Part shown: piece after piece, positions 12,639-22,618 of the stretch
How positions within the stretch are numbered: position 1 is the first letter of the stretch
How the letters are laid out: the number at the start of each line of letters is the position of its first letter
Source: Flavobacterium hibisci
GTDB taxonomy: Bacteria; Bacteroidota; Bacteroidia; Flavobacteriales; Flavobacteriaceae
Direction of reading: 5' to 3'
Assembly (NCBI RefSeq): GCF_020026925.1
Contig: NZ_JAIQDW010000001.1
Location: 186,001-250,000 of the forward strand
Length of the DNA: 64,000 nt
Program-made: the position numbers and the translations under genes
The notes under the pieces: model-generated
Told to the model about the DNA's origin: nothing
The model's database searches: none
The model's input: the letters and a program-made list of their open reading frames with translations, nothing else

Positions 12639-14213
12639 ATGAAAAAAATAATTATACTTTTAATCAGTATGTTTGGATTCTGCCATTTTTTGAATGCGCA
12701 AGGATACAAAAATCCAGTCATTTCTGGATTTCATCCCGATCCTAGCGTATGCAGGGTAGGAGACGATTACTATTTGGTCACTTCCAGTTTTGAATACTTT
12801 CCGGGAGTTCCCGTTTTTCACAGTAAAGATTTAATTAATTGGACCAAAATTGGGCATTGCCTTACGCGTGCTTCCCAGTTCAAATTAGACAAATGCGCTC
12901 CTTCGGCTGGGATTTATGCTCCAACAATCCGTTACCATGAAGGGCGTTTTTATATGGTCACGACCAATGTATCGGGCGGAGGAAATTTTTACGTGCATAC
13001 CGATAATCCTGCAGGAGAATGGTCGGAACCTGTTTTTGTCGATCAGGGCGGTATAGATCCTTCGTTATATTTTGAAGATGGCAAATCTTATTTTGTATCG
13101 AATCAGAATGGCATGACAATCTGCGAAATTGATATTAAAACAGGAAAAAAACTCACCAAAGGACAAACGGTATGGAACGGAACAGGAGGACGTTATCCTG
13201 AAGCGCCGCATATTTATAAAAAAGACGGCTGGTATTATCTGCTTATTTCAGAAGGAGGCACAGAATACGGCCATAAAATAACCATAGCGCGAAGCAGGAA
13301 CATTTACGGACCCTACGAGTCCAATCCAGCCAATCCGATTTTGACGCATATTAACGAAATTGCTCAGAGCAATCCGATTCAAGGTACAGGACATGGCGAT
13401 TTTATCCAGGCGCATGATGGTTCTTGGTGGATGGTCTTTCTGGGTTTCCGTCCACAGAGTCTGCTGCATCATGTGTTAGGTAGAGAAACATTTTTGGCTC
13501 CTGTAAGATGGGATGCAGATGCCTGGCCGGTAATAAATGGCAATGGAACGGTTAATATAGATATGAATGTGCCTACTCTGCCTGTACAGGCTGTAAAACC
13601 TCATGATTTTTCTACAAGTTTTGATGAAGTAAAGCTTAGAACCGATTGGAATTATCTCAGAAATCCTTTCCTACAGCAGTATTCACTTACTGAAAAGAAA
13701 GGTTCATTGCGATTAAAAGCCACTTCGGTATCTTTAGACGACAATGATTCGCCAACCTTTGTAGGACGCAGGCAGGAACATATTGATTTTTCAGCTTCCA
13801 CCGTGATGTCATTAAATAATGCAAAAGATGGAGATGAAGCGGGTATAACTATCTACTATTCGAGTCAGGCGCATTACGACCTTTCTTTGAAAAAAACAGA
13901 AAAAGGCAAAAACAAATTAGTGTTGCGTTATAAGATGGGCATACTGAATCATACCGCATCTGAATTGGAAATTCCGGCCGGTAAGATTTATTTGAAAGTG
14001 CAAGGCAATAAAGATTTTTACAGCTTCTACTATTCTTTGGATGAAAAGAATTTTAAATTTTTAGATAAAATCAATATTTGGTACCTAAGTTCTGAGACCA
14101 ATGGAGGTTTTACTGGAGTGTATATTGGACTTTACGCTACATCTCAAAACAAAAACACCAAAGCATTTGCTGATTTTGATAGTTTCACGTATCAACCAGA
14201 TAAAATGAACTAA
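12639..14213 (+). CDS. GH43 alpha-L-arabinofuranosidase/beta-xylosidase
   Basis: A 524-residue family 43 enzyme with signal peptide ending FLNAQ. The five-bladed propeller holds the standard acidic triad: Asp34 (FHPDPSV, base), Asp140 (GGIDPSLYF, pKa modulator) and Glu188 (RYPEAPHIY, acid). A C-terminal concanavalin-like beta-sandwich (about 335-520) is attached, as in two-domain GH43 enzymes. Such proteins in Bacteroides xyloglucan loci are arabinofuranosidases, which is the preferred reading here, with beta-xylosidase as the alternative. Its stop is 2 bp from the next start, so translation is probably coupled. Confidence 0.9.
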   Translation: MKKIIILLISMFGFCHFLNAQGYKNPVISGFHPDPSVCRVGDDYYLVTSSFEYFPGVPVFHSKDLINWTKIGHCLTRASQFKLDKCAPSAGIYAPTIRYHEGRFYMVTTNVSGGGNFYVHTDNPAGEWSEPVFVDQGGIDPSLYFEDGKSYFVSNQNGMTICEIDIKTGKKLTKGQTVWNGTGGRYPEAPHIYKKDGWYYLLISEGGTEYGHKITIARSRNIYGPYESNPANPILTHINEIAQSNPIQGTGHGDFIQAHDGSWWMVFLGFRPQSLLHHVLGRETFLAPVRWDADAWPVINGNGTVNIDMNVPTLPVQAVKPHDFSTSFDEVKLRTDWNYLRNPFLQQYSLTEKKGSLRLKATSVSLDDNDSPTFVGRRQEHIDFSASTVMSLNNAKDGDEAGITIYYSSQAHYDLSLKKTEKGKNKLVLRYKMGILNHTASELEIPAGKIYLKVQGNKDFYSFYYSLDEKNFKFLDKINIWYLSSETNGGFTGVYIGLYATSQNKNTKAFADFDSFTYQPDKMN

Positions 14214-14215
14214 AA

Positions 14216-16024
14216 ATGAGTCGACTGCAAAAAATTTGTAAAGCATATATAGTAACCATTTTATTGGTGGTTTTTTTAGTCAGCAAGGCAAATGCCCAAA
14301 CAGCATTGGTCAATGTAGCATCTAGAAATTCAATAAGTTTGAATGGGAAATGGAAAGTGCTGTCTGATCCAGGTGCTGTTGGCGACTGGAAAAAAATTTG
14401 GATCGAACCAAAACCTCAGAAGAAAACAGATTTTTTTGAATATTCATTTGACGGTGCGCCAGAATTGAATGTCCCCGGCGACTTCAATTCGCAATTGTGC
14501 GAACTTGCTTTTTATGAGGGTGCTGTTTGGTACAAGAAAACGGTTACTCTTTTTAAAAAGAAAAATACAAGGCAGTTTCTGTATTTTGGAGCAGTAAATT
14601 ATAGCGCCGATGTATATCTGAATGAAGAAAAATTGGGAAGCCATGAGGGAGGTTTTACTCCGTTTCAATTTGAAATTACTGATAAAATAAAGGATGGCGA
14701 AAATACCATAATTGTCAAAGCAGACAACCGTCGCTTAGAGAATGGAATTCCCGGTTTAGGCTATGATTGGCTGAATTATGGAGGAATCACACGTGATGTA
14801 AAAGTTATTGAAACACCTGGAACCTATATTGCCAATTATTTTATTCAGTTAAAAAAAGGCAGTTTGAATACTGTATTGGGCTGGGTGAAGCTAAACGGCG
14901 AGAATTTGAGCCAAGAAATTACGGTAAGAATCCCGGAATTAAATATTGCTTATAAAACAAAGGCAAATAGCAGCGGTTATGCAAAGCTTGAATTTTCGTC
15001 CAAGTTTAAGCTGTGGTCACCTCAGAGTCCTAAGCAATATAGTGTAATTGTGGAATGTGAAACCGATTCTATAACTGATGATATCGGTTTTAGAAGCATT
15101 GAAACTAAAGGAAGTGAAATTTTACTAAACAAAAAGCCCATTTTTATCAAGGCTGTAAACATTCACGAAGAAAATCCGATGAAAAAAGCGAGAGCATTTT
15201 CATTGGAAGATGACAGGCTATTGCTGAATTCAGCCAAAGAACTAGGATGCAATTTAGTAAGATTGGCCCACTATCCGCATAATGAGGACATGATTAAAGA
15301 AGCTGAAAAAATGGGTTTGATGGTGTGGAGCGAACTTCCAATCTATCAGAACATTAAGTTTTCTGATAGTCTTGTTCCCCACAAAATGCAGGATATGCTG
15401 CAAGAAATGATTGCAAGAGATAAAAACCGATGCTCAGTAGTAGTCTGGAGCCTTTCGAATGAGACGTATCCAGGTACTCCTAATAGGGATAAAGCGCTTA
15501 TTGATTTAACGGAAAAATGCAAAGCAATCGATTCTACAAGATTGATTACGCATGTTATAAACACGCAAGGCTACACCAATAATTCATTTCATATCTGGGA
15601 TCCGCTTTATAAATACTCTGATCTAATTGCGCTTAATGAATATATAGGCTGGTATATTCCCTGGCAAGGAAAACCTTCAGAAGTGAAGTGGAAAATAGAT
15701 TTTTCTAATAAACCCGTATTCATTTCAGAATTTGGAGCCGAGGCACTATATGGAAATAGAAATATACCTACAGATCAAGCTTCTTATTGGTCTGAAGAAT
15801 ATCAAGAGCAGGTTTATAAAAATCAGATCGAAATGTTTAACACTGTTCCAAATTTAAGAGGCGTCTGTCCATGGTTATTGTTTGATTACAGGTCATTGGG
15901 AAGAATGCATCCTGTATATCAAAAAGGGTATAATAGGAAAGGATTAATCTCTGAAAATGGAGAAAAGAAAAAAGCTTGGTTTATTATGAATGATTATTAT
16001 AAAAAAAAGAAGAATGAAAACTAA
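14216..16024 (+). CDS. GH2 beta-galactosidase/beta-glucuronidase-like, compact
   Basis: A compact 602-residue GH2 enzyme with a signal peptide ending SKANAQ. It has jelly-roll, Ig-like and TIM-barrel domains only. The acid/base is E416 (WSLSNETYPG) and the nucleophile is E505 (FISEFGAEAL); the barrel motifs look closer to beta-glucuronidases than to LacZ, so beta-glucuronidase is a real alternative to beta-galactosidase. The C-terminus (RKGLISENGEKKKAW) is typical of the short GH2 type. It starts 2 bp after the GH43 stop, and its last codons overlap the start of an inactivated esterase gene at 16014. Confidence 0.88.
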   Translation: MSRLQKICKAYIVTILLVVFLVSKANAQTALVNVASRNSISLNGKWKVLSDPGAVGDWKKIWIEPKPQKKTDFFEYSFDGAPELNVPGDFNSQLCELAFYEGAVWYKKTVTLFKKKNTRQFLYFGAVNYSADVYLNEEKLGSHEGGFTPFQFEITDKIKDGENTIIVKADNRRLENGIPGLGYDWLNYGGITRDVKVIETPGTYIANYFIQLKKGSLNTVLGWVKLNGENLSQEITVRIPELNIAYKTKANSSGYAKLEFSSKFKLWSPQSPKQYSVIVECETDSITDDIGFRSIETKGSEILLNKKPIFIKAVNIHEENPMKKARAFSLEDDRLLLNSAKELGCNLVRLAHYPHNEDMIKEAEKMGLMVWSELPIYQNIKFSDSLVPHKMQDMLQEMIARDKNRCSVVVWSLSNETYPGTPNRDKALIDLTEKCKAIDSTRLITHVINTQGYTNNSFHIWDPLYKYSDLIALNEYIGWYIPWQGKPSEVKWKIDFSNKPVFISEFGAEALYGNRNIPTDQASYWSEEYQEQVYKNQIEMFNTVPNLRGVCPWLLFDYRSLGRMHPVYQKGYNRKGLISENGEKKKAWFIMNDYYKKKKNEN

Positions 16025-16303
16025 AACTATATTAATTGAGATTTTGGCTTTGGTCTGTTGCTCTATAGGATATTCCAAAACAGATAATAGTACAGATAAA
16101 GAATTAAATCTCTAGCCCATAGTATTGAATGCCGACGACAAACCAGCATTTCCAGATCCGCCACAAGGATTTAGGGACAAGCACGCCGAATTGGCTTCTG
16201 GAAAACTGACAGTGGTTCAGTGTGGCATGTAGATGGCAATGTGCACGATGATGTAGAATGGGCCAACAATCTGTATCTTTTCTCGCAGCATATTTTCAAA
16301 TAA
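16014..16303 (+). pseudogene. Remnant of an exported esterase (CE1/enterochelin-esterase-like)
   Basis: From the ATG at 16014 a signal peptide is encoded (MKTKTILIEILALVCCS), interrupted after 33 codons by TAG at 16113. The same frame continues with LNADDKPAFPDPPQGF, which resembles the beginning of Bacteroidota alpha/beta esterases of the enterochelin esterase/CE1 type. A shifted frame then gives VWHVDGNVHDDVEWANNLYL and ends FSQHIFK plus stop, resembling their extreme C-terminus. The whole catalytic core is missing, so the gene has suffered a large internal deletion with frameshift plus a nonsense mutation. It would have been the last gene of the plus-strand operon. Family assignment is from remembered motifs and is moderate. 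Confidence 0.6.
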
Positions 16304-16367
16304 AATTCTTTTAAGCAGTTTATAGCCGTTTTTTGAAACGCTTTTAAATAAAACGAATAGTCAGTAA

Positions 16368-16408
16368 CAAAAAAGCAGCCTTTAATGATACATTTAGGCT
16401 GCTTTTTT
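16368..16408. terminator. Bidirectional intrinsic terminator
   Basis: A stem of AGCAGCCT (16374-16381) and AGGCTGCT (16396-16403) is flanked by an A-run on the left and a T-run on the right, so it can terminate transcription both ways. It lies between the convergent ends of the plus-strand glycosidase array and the minus-strand regulator gene. Confidence 0.85.
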
Positions 16409-16419
16409 TTGTTACGTTG

Positions 16420-19400
16420 CTATAGTTTTTTGTGTAGTTTTAAATACTCAGAAGGAGATAAACCAAATTCTTCACGGAAATATTTTGAAAATCTTTTGGG
16501 CGAATTAAATCCAACTTCATAGGCTATCTGCGAAACCTGCAGCTGGCTTTTATCCAGAAGCTGGCGTCCTCTTTTCAAACGTATGGTTCGAATGAATTCT
16601 GCAGGTCCTTTACCGGTTATGAACATCAGTTTTTTGTACAGATGCCCTCGGCTTAAGCCTAAAATATCTCCTAGATTTTCTACCGAAAATTCCGTATCAC
16701 TGATATGCTGTTCTACAGCTTTTATTGCTTTTTCGATAAAAATTTCATCTAGAGAGGTAATGGTAATCTCCTGCGGATTAACGTCTATTTTTTGTTTAAA
16801 TGCGGCATGGCTTTTTTTCGTCCATTCTATAAATTTATTAATTCGAAGTTTAAGAATATGGATATTAAAAGGTTTGGTGATATAATCATCTGCTCCGTAT
16901 TTTAATCCGTCAATATGATATTCTTCTGCAGTGCGTGCAGTAAGCAGAATTACTGGAATATGCGACCAGTAAATATTGGTTTTAACCAATTTGCAAAGCT
17001 CAATACCATCCATGACAGGCATCATAACATCACTTACAATAACCGTTATATTGTGTTTTTTTTGCAGCAACTCGATAGCTTCTTGGCCATTATGTGCCGT
17101 AAGCACCGTAAAATCATCTTTTAGGTTATCTTCTATAAATTCGCACAAGTCTTTATTGTCATCCACAAAAAGAACCACTTGTTCAGTAGGACTTTCTGTT
17201 TTTTCCTCTTCAATGTTTGGAATATCAATCGTAGCAGGACTAAGCATCAAATTCTTTTCAGAGCTTTCTCTAATTGGGATTTTAAAAGTAAATACGCAGC
17301 CATTAGGAAGATTGTCTTCAATAGTTATAGTGCCTCCATGAAGATGTATGTACTCATTTGCAATATGCAGTCCAAGACCGCTGCCAGTTTCATTCTGGCT
17401 TTGTTCTCCCTGATAAAATCTCTCAAATACGAGCGGTTTATCTTTATCGCTGATTCCAGAACCCGTGTCGCGGACTTTGACATAGATTTGAGTAGTGTCG
17501 CGGCTAATTTCAATCTGAATTTTTCCTCCATCGGGAGTATACTTAAAAGCATTCGAAAGCAGATTGGTAAGTGTTTTTTGTATCTTATCTTTATCAAATT
17601 CCATAAGCAGACTCTCTATCTCGCTTTCAAAAGATAATTGGATGTGGCGTTCAGTAGCATAAACAGTAAACGAACTGCAGATATCCTCGGCAAAACTTAC
17701 AAATTCGGATGCCTTTAAGTTTATGCTGACAATTCCTGCGTCTAATTTGCGAAAATCGAGCAGGGAATTGATTAAGGAAAGAAGCTGCTGTGCATTTTTA
17801 TGGATAACGTTTATTTTCTTTCGCATAATCTCATCCATAGCATCATTCAACAGCACCTGCAGAGGTGTTATGATAAGGGTTAGGGGAGTTCTTAGATCAT
17901 GGCTTATGTTGGTGAAAAAGTTCAGCTTCATTTCGTTTATCTGCCATTCTTTTTCGAGATTCATTTTCTCGCGCTGTTCTTCTAATTTTAAATGATGGCG
18001 GATTTTTGATCTGCGTACGGTATACCATATAATGCCCGCGACCGTTAGTCCATAAAAAAGATACGCCCATACGGTTAGGTAAAAAGGAGGCAGTACGTCC
18101 AACGCTAATACTTTGATATTATCGTTCCATCCGGAAGCATTATCATATGCTTTTACCAAAAGTTTGTAATTGCCTGCTGGTAAGGCAGAAATTACAATTT
18201 TATTATCCTGAATAGGAATCCATTCCGAATTAAACCCATCAATCCTGTAAAAATATTTGACTTTATCGGCATTTAATAAATCTGTACTCGTAAACTTAAG
18301 GGTAATAAGCCTGTCATCGTGCCTTAAAGTAAGCTTGGAAAGCAGTTCTGTGGAATGCTGCAGCAATTTATGACTATTATAGATAGAATCCACCTCTATA
18401 GTCTGATTTCCAAGAGTTAGTCCTGTAAAAATAATTTTTGAAACTGGCTTGTTTTCTTTTAGGAGCTTGTTTGGGTTGATTATGGTATATCCGTCAAGGT
18501 TGCCCAGCAGAATGTCTCCGTTTCTTAATTGCAGTATAGAGTGTTTGTTAAAATAATTATCCATCAGCCCATCTTTAACCGAATAATTTCTGCTGCTTAT
18601 GGATAAATTATCATCTGGATCATAACTGACAGTCAAAATAGAAAGTCCGTTGGTAGTTGTAACCCAGATATTATTGCGATTGTCTTCCAGTATGCCGCTG
18701 ACTGAATTGTCACAAAGACCATTTGACTTATTGAAATAATAAATGGTGTCTTTTTTTGGATCCCATATATTAAGTCCATCATTATGAGCGATCCACAAAA
18801 TGTTGTGTTTGTCTTTGTAGACTGCAGAAATCTGAAAGTGTTTGAATTTTTGAGTTCCTTTTTTATTGCCATACGAAACGACATTTTTATTGTTGGTAAT
18901 ATCAATGTTGAAAAGCCCGTACCCTGTTCCCAGCAGAAGCTCATCACCTGAGTCATAAAACATGTCAAGAGCAAAAACATTATTTCCAAAAAGGGAGATA
19001 AGGGAATCGAAATTAGGCGAATCGGAGGGAAGCTGCTGTATTTTTCCTCCCAAGAATCCTATCCAGATATTCCCGTAGCGATCCTGCTTTAAATTCCAAA
19101 CATTGTCGCTGCTTAGCTTGCTGTTTTTCTTGGTATATCGGCTTATGATGCCATTTTGCAGGCAAAACAGCCCGTTTTGATAAGTGCCGATCCAAACACG
19201 GTTTTGGCTGTCTTCCAGTAAACAAGTAATGGCAGCTTTGGGAAATGGAATTCGAGAAGTATTTCCTGATTTCTTTTCTTTTTTAAAAAGGCCTTTCCCA
19301 TCTGTGGCAATCCAGAGATCTTCGTTGTGATCCTCCATTATGGCGCTAATATCAGAGCATTCTGGATGTTTGAAGTTGATGAAGTTTTTAAAGCTTTCAT

Positions 19401-20430
19401 TAAAAAAAGAGAAGCCTTTTTTGCTGTGTCCAATCCAGATCGTCCTATCGTTGTCGCGATACATGCAAGTGATATTGTTGGATGGCAGCGAATTGTCTTT
19501 GTTTGGGGTTTGAATACAGTTTGTAATGCTGTTCTTTGACTTGTCATATATAAAAATCCCTTTATGATCTGTTCCAATCCATATTTCACCCGGCTTATTT
19601 TCGATAATGCTGCTAACGAAATTAATGTCGCTGTCTACACTAGATTTTAATATTATAGAGCTCCATTTTTTCGTCTGATAATCGCGATAGGAAACTTCAT
19701 TAGGATTATTGCTGAAATAAATCCATAATCCGTTGTTGCTGTCTAGAAAAATGATGTGCCATTCATCAGTTCCATTTTTTCTGTTAGAAACTGGGAGTTT
19801 AATGTTTTTAATATGGCCTGTAGTGCTGTTTAACTGCCAGCATTTTTGAGAATTTTCAACGCAATATACAGACTCGCCATTATCTGTTATGCTAACAGCA
19901 AAAGGGTCTTCAATGTTTATTCCGTTAAAGATGGAAGTATGTCTTTTTTTTACATCATAGAAAAATATGTTTTTCTTATTAAAAACCCATAAATTCTTTT
20001 TTTTATCTACATAGATTTTACAATTGCTATCTGCCCGAATATGCAGTTTGTTCAACACAGAAGTTATGTCTGTAATAAAGTGGTCCTTATCTCTGTTGTA
20101 TATCGCATTATCATGTCCGAAATTAACCCATATATTGCCCATGCCGTCTTCTTGAAGACCTAAAATGTCGTTGGAAATTAAGCTATTGGGCTTTTTAGAG
20201 TTGGTGGTGTAAACTTTGAATTCGTAACCATCATATCGATTAAGTCCGGTTTCGGTTCCAATCCATAAAAAACCGTAGCTGTCCCTTAGAAATGTCTTGA
20301 CATTGGTGCTGGAAAACCCTTCGCTGGTTTTCAGCTGATGAAAAATATAATTGGACTGCGCAAGAATGCTTTGGAAGGAAATTAATCCAAGAACAGCAAC
20401 AAATAATATGAGGGCTTTATGCTTTTTCAT
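16420..20430 (-). CDS. Hybrid two-component system regulator (HTCS)
   Basis: A single-chain sensor and transcription factor, 1336 aa, that controls polysaccharide utilization loci by sensing an oligosaccharide in the periplasm. In order it has a signal peptide (ending SILAQ), two seven-bladed regulator-propeller domains of repeated LWIGT-type blades (about 25-690), a Y_Y_Y domain, a membrane span near 775-800, HisKA with His844 (ISHDLRTP), HATPase, a receiver with Asp1134 (VIVSDVMMP) and a C-terminal AraC-type HTH (about 1235-1336). An in-frame ATG at 20448 lies 6 codons upstream; the 20430 ATG gives a cleaner signal peptide. It sits among the glycosidase genes and probably activates both arrays. 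Confidence 0.95.
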   Translation of the reverse strand: MKKHKALILFVAVLGLISFQSILAQSNYIFHQLKTSEGFSSTNVKTFLRDSYGFLWIGTETGLNRYDGYEFKVYTTNSKKPNSLISNDILGLQEDGMGNIWVNFGHDNAIYNRDKDHFITDITSVLNKLHIRADSNCKIYVDKKKNLWVFNKKNIFFYDVKKRHTSIFNGINIEDPFAVSITDNGESVYCVENSQKCWQLNSTTGHIKNIKLPVSNRKNGTDEWHIIFLDSNNGLWIYFSNNPNEVSYRDYQTKKWSSIILKSSVDSDINFVSSIIENKPGEIWIGTDHKGIFIYDKSKNSITNCIQTPNKDNSLPSNNITCMYRDNDRTIWIGHSKKGFSFFNESFKNFINFKHPECSDISAIMEDHNEDLWIATDGKGLFKKEKKSGNTSRIPFPKAAITCLLEDSQNRVWIGTYQNGLFCLQNGIISRYTKKNSKLSSDNVWNLKQDRYGNIWIGFLGGKIQQLPSDSPNFDSLISLFGNNVFALDMFYDSGDELLLGTGYGLFNIDITNNKNVVSYGNKKGTQKFKHFQISAVYKDKHNILWIAHNDGLNIWDPKKDTIYYFNKSNGLCDNSVSGILEDNRNNIWVTTTNGLSILTVSYDPDDNLSISSRNYSVKDGLMDNYFNKHSILQLRNGDILLGNLDGYTIINPNKLLKENKPVSKIIFTGLTLGNQTIEVDSIYNSHKLLQHSTELLSKLTLRHDDRLITLKFTSTDLLNADKVKYFYRIDGFNSEWIPIQDNKIVISALPAGNYKLLVKAYDNASGWNDNIKVLALDVLPPFYLTVWAYLFYGLTVAGIIWYTVRRSKIRHHLKLEEQREKMNLEKEWQINEMKLNFFTNISHDLRTPLTLIITPLQVLLNDAMDEIMRKKINVIHKNAQQLLSLINSLLDFRKLDAGIVSINLKASEFVSFAEDICSSFTVYATERHIQLSFESEIESLLMEFDKDKIQKTLTNLLSNAFKYTPDGGKIQIEISRDTTQIYVKVRDTGSGISDKDKPLVFERFYQGEQSQNETGSGLGLHIANEYIHLHGGTITIEDNLPNGCVFTFKIPIRESSEKNLMLSPATIDIPNIEEEKTESPTEQVVLFVDDNKDLCEFIEDNLKDDFTVLTAHNGQEAIELLQKKHNITVIVSDVMMPVMDGIELCKLVKTNIYWSHIPVILLTARTAEEYHIDGLKYGADDYITKPFNIHILKLRINKFIEWTKKSHAAFKQKIDVNPQEITITSLDEIFIEKAIKAVEQHISDTEFSVENLGDILGLSRGHLYKKLMFITGKGPAEFIRTIRLKRGRQLLDKSQLQVSQIAYEVGFNSPKRFSKYFREEFGLSPSEYLKLHKKL

Positions 20431-20509
20431 TCGGTCTAAATTAATCATTTATCTGCAGCCGCAGTATATTAAGGGCTGTTTTTATCTAGAATCACAGTCC
20501 TCATTCCAA

Positions 20510-20546
20510 TCCATATCAATTCTATTTCTTTTAGAATCGATATGGA
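20510..20546. promoter_or_regulatory. Strong hairpin upstream of the HTCS gene
   Basis: Two 15-nt arms (20510-20524 and 20532-20546) match at 14 positions around a 7-nt loop. The element lies between the acetylesterase stop and the HTCS start on the minus strand. No T-run follows on that strand, so it is either an mRNA processing/stability element or a regulatory site rather than a standard terminator. Confidence 0.6.
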
Positions 20547-20571
20547 CGTTTGAAAAGTGTAATAGGCTTAA

Positions 20572-22521
20572 TTATTTTTCAAAACTGTATTTAATGTCTT
20601 TTGTGATGCTATTCCAGTGGTCTGTTCGAAAAGGAACAGCAGGGAAATTTTCTGCATTATAAAGATTACAGTCGCTGGCATCGTCGGCCCAACCGTAGCG
20701 AACTGCTTCTGGATTTTGAACCTTATCGGTCCATACCAAAAGCTGACTGCCTTTTATCTGGGCTTTGGCATAATGAAAAACATGATCGGATCCTGCAATT
20801 TCAAATCCTTTTACATATTGGTATTTATCATGAACCGTTAAACCGCTTTCGGCATTGTCAAATGTTAAGAGAATCTGATTGCCTTTTGTTTCCATAGACT
20901 TGTATGCTGGTCCGCTGAAAACATTTCCTTTTTCATATACTTTATTTAAGGCAATGGCAGCCAGTCTGTATCCTACATCTTGTTTGTTTTTAGGATGAAT
21001 ATCTTTTGGATCTCCAATATCTGTAGTAACACACATACCGGTATTGGCAACATTTTGAAGTGTAAAATTCTGAGCCTCTCTTAACTCTGCCCAATAGCTG
21101 CCAGTTTTACTGTTTCCTCCAAACTCATTAAAAGAAGATAACTGCACAAAAAAGAAAGGAAAATCTCCCTGATGCCATTTGTTTCTCCAATCGCTTATCA
21201 ATAACGGAAAAGCTTTTTTATATTGTTCGGCACGTGTAGCATTTGCCTCGCCCTGATACCATAAAACCCCTTCAATAGCATAAGGAATCAAAGGATTGAT
21301 CATGGCATTGTAAAGAAGGGCAGGATAGCTGTTTGGAGACAAGTCTGTTCTGATTTCTGCAACCTTAAACTTCCATTTTCCTGCAAGTGGTATAATAGTA
21401 TTGCCTACAGTTAATTTTAAGTCAGCCTCATCGCCAAAAATTCCGCCTCCTCCGCTGTAATCCGTTACTCGTACTGCAATAGTGTTAAGACCTTCTTTAA
21501 GCGTTCCCGCAGGTACTTTGTATATTCTTTTTTTGTCCCATTGGGTATTTTTTCCCACTTCAATTCCATTTACATAAGAAAGATCTTCATCATCTATTTT
21601 GCCCAGTTCCAGTAAAGCCTCTTTACTAGCTTCTTCTTTTGAAATCATAAAAGATTTGCGCATCCAGACTGTCCCGTCTAAACTGCCCAATTGCTGGTTC
21701 CATAATTGAGGTACTTGCATTTCTGGCCACGAACTATCGTCAAAGTTTACCGTTTTGTATTGGCTTTCTGAGTTTGAAGTGATTTTAGATCCTTGAAGGT
21801 TTTCAATCTGTACTTTTAGTGTAGCCAGTTTGTTTTTTAGCAATGAATCCATTGGGATTTTCGGTAGTTCGGCAATCATGCTGCTGAATTCAGGACTTTT
21901 TTCAAAAGCTTCCCTGCTGGTCCATGTTTCCACGCAGGTACCTCCCCACGAGGAGTTTATTATCCCAATTGGGATTTTTAATTCATTGTATACTTTTTTG
22001 GCAAAAAAATAACCCACTGCTGTAAAAGTTCCTGTATTTTTTTTACTGCTTTCTTTCCAGCTTCCAGCTTTGAGTTCCTCTTTAGGTGCTGAATTTAAAT
22101 CTTTGTCCACTAAAAATTGTCTTATCCAAGGATTATCTGCCTGACTGATTTCATAATCGGCATTCTGTGCCTGAGCAACTGGCCATTCCATATTAGACTG
22201 CCCGCTGCATACCCAGACTTCTCCGACTAGGACATTATCAATGGTAATGCTGTTGTTTCCTTTAATGATCATTTTAAAAGGACCGCCTGCTTTCTCAGGT
22301 TTCAGGTACAAAAGCCATTTTCCGTTTTTGTCCGCTTTAGTTTTCTGAGTCTGTTTATTAAAAGTGACTTCAATTTTTTCTCCAGAATTGGCCCAGCCCC
22401 AAACAGAAATGGGTTTATTGCGCTGTAAAATCATCCCGTCGCTAAAAAGCAACGGCATTTTTACATTTGCATTTGCACACAAACTCAAAGCAAAAAGCAA
22501 AGTGATTAAATTTTTTTTCAT
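20572..22521 (-). CDS. SGNH-type acetylesterase (sialate O-acetylesterase family)
   Basis: An exported 649-residue esterase of the sialate 9-O-acetylesterase family, a group that in plant-polysaccharide loci often deacetylates hemicellulose or pectin. The signal peptide ends near LCANANV. The block I motif SGQSNMEW gives Ser109 as nucleophile, VLWYQGEANA is the conserved oxyanion block, and DPKDIHPKNK holds the Asp-His pair. A GH2-type jelly-roll domain (about 240-370) is inserted between the catalytic segments, which is normal for this family. A start at 22566 is open but gives an implausible leader. It is 97 bp downstream of the GH42 gene on the same strand. Sialic acid as substrate is unlikely in this context. 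Confidence 0.9.
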   Translation of the reverse strand: MKKNLITLLFALSLCANANVKMPLLFSDGMILQRNKPISVWGWANSGEKIEVTFNKQTQKTKADKNGKWLLYLKPEKAGGPFKMIIKGNNSITIDNVLVGEVWVCSGQSNMEWPVAQAQNADYEISQADNPWIRQFLVDKDLNSAPKEELKAGSWKESSKKNTGTFTAVGYFFAKKVYNELKIPIGIINSSWGGTCVETWTSREAFEKSPEFSSMIAELPKIPMDSLLKNKLATLKVQIENLQGSKITSNSESQYKTVNFDDSSWPEMQVPQLWNQQLGSLDGTVWMRKSFMISKEEASKEALLELGKIDDEDLSYVNGIEVGKNTQWDKKRIYKVPAGTLKEGLNTIAVRVTDYSGGGGIFGDEADLKLTVGNTIIPLAGKWKFKVAEIRTDLSPNSYPALLYNAMINPLIPYAIEGVLWYQGEANATRAEQYKKAFPLLISDWRNKWHQGDFPFFFVQLSSFNEFGGNSKTGSYWAELREAQNFTLQNVANTGMCVTTDIGDPKDIHPKNKQDVGYRLAAIALNKVYEKGNVFSGPAYKSMETKGNQILLTFDNAESGLTVHDKYQYVKGFEIAGSDHVFHYAKAQIKGSQLLVWTDKVQNPEAVRYGWADDASDCNLYNAENFPAVPFRTDHWNSITKDIKYSFEK

Positions 22522-22618
22522 TTTGATTGGTTTAGATTTATAGTTAGTCAGTGTTGAAACCTGCAACAGAAGCTGCAGGAATCTTTAAGAATCATGGTTG
22601 TTTAGAAAAAAGTCATTT

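Noticed and set aside
20572..22521. True sialic-acid esterase
   Set aside because: The family name is historical; no sialic-acid genes are nearby, and the context is plant polysaccharide.
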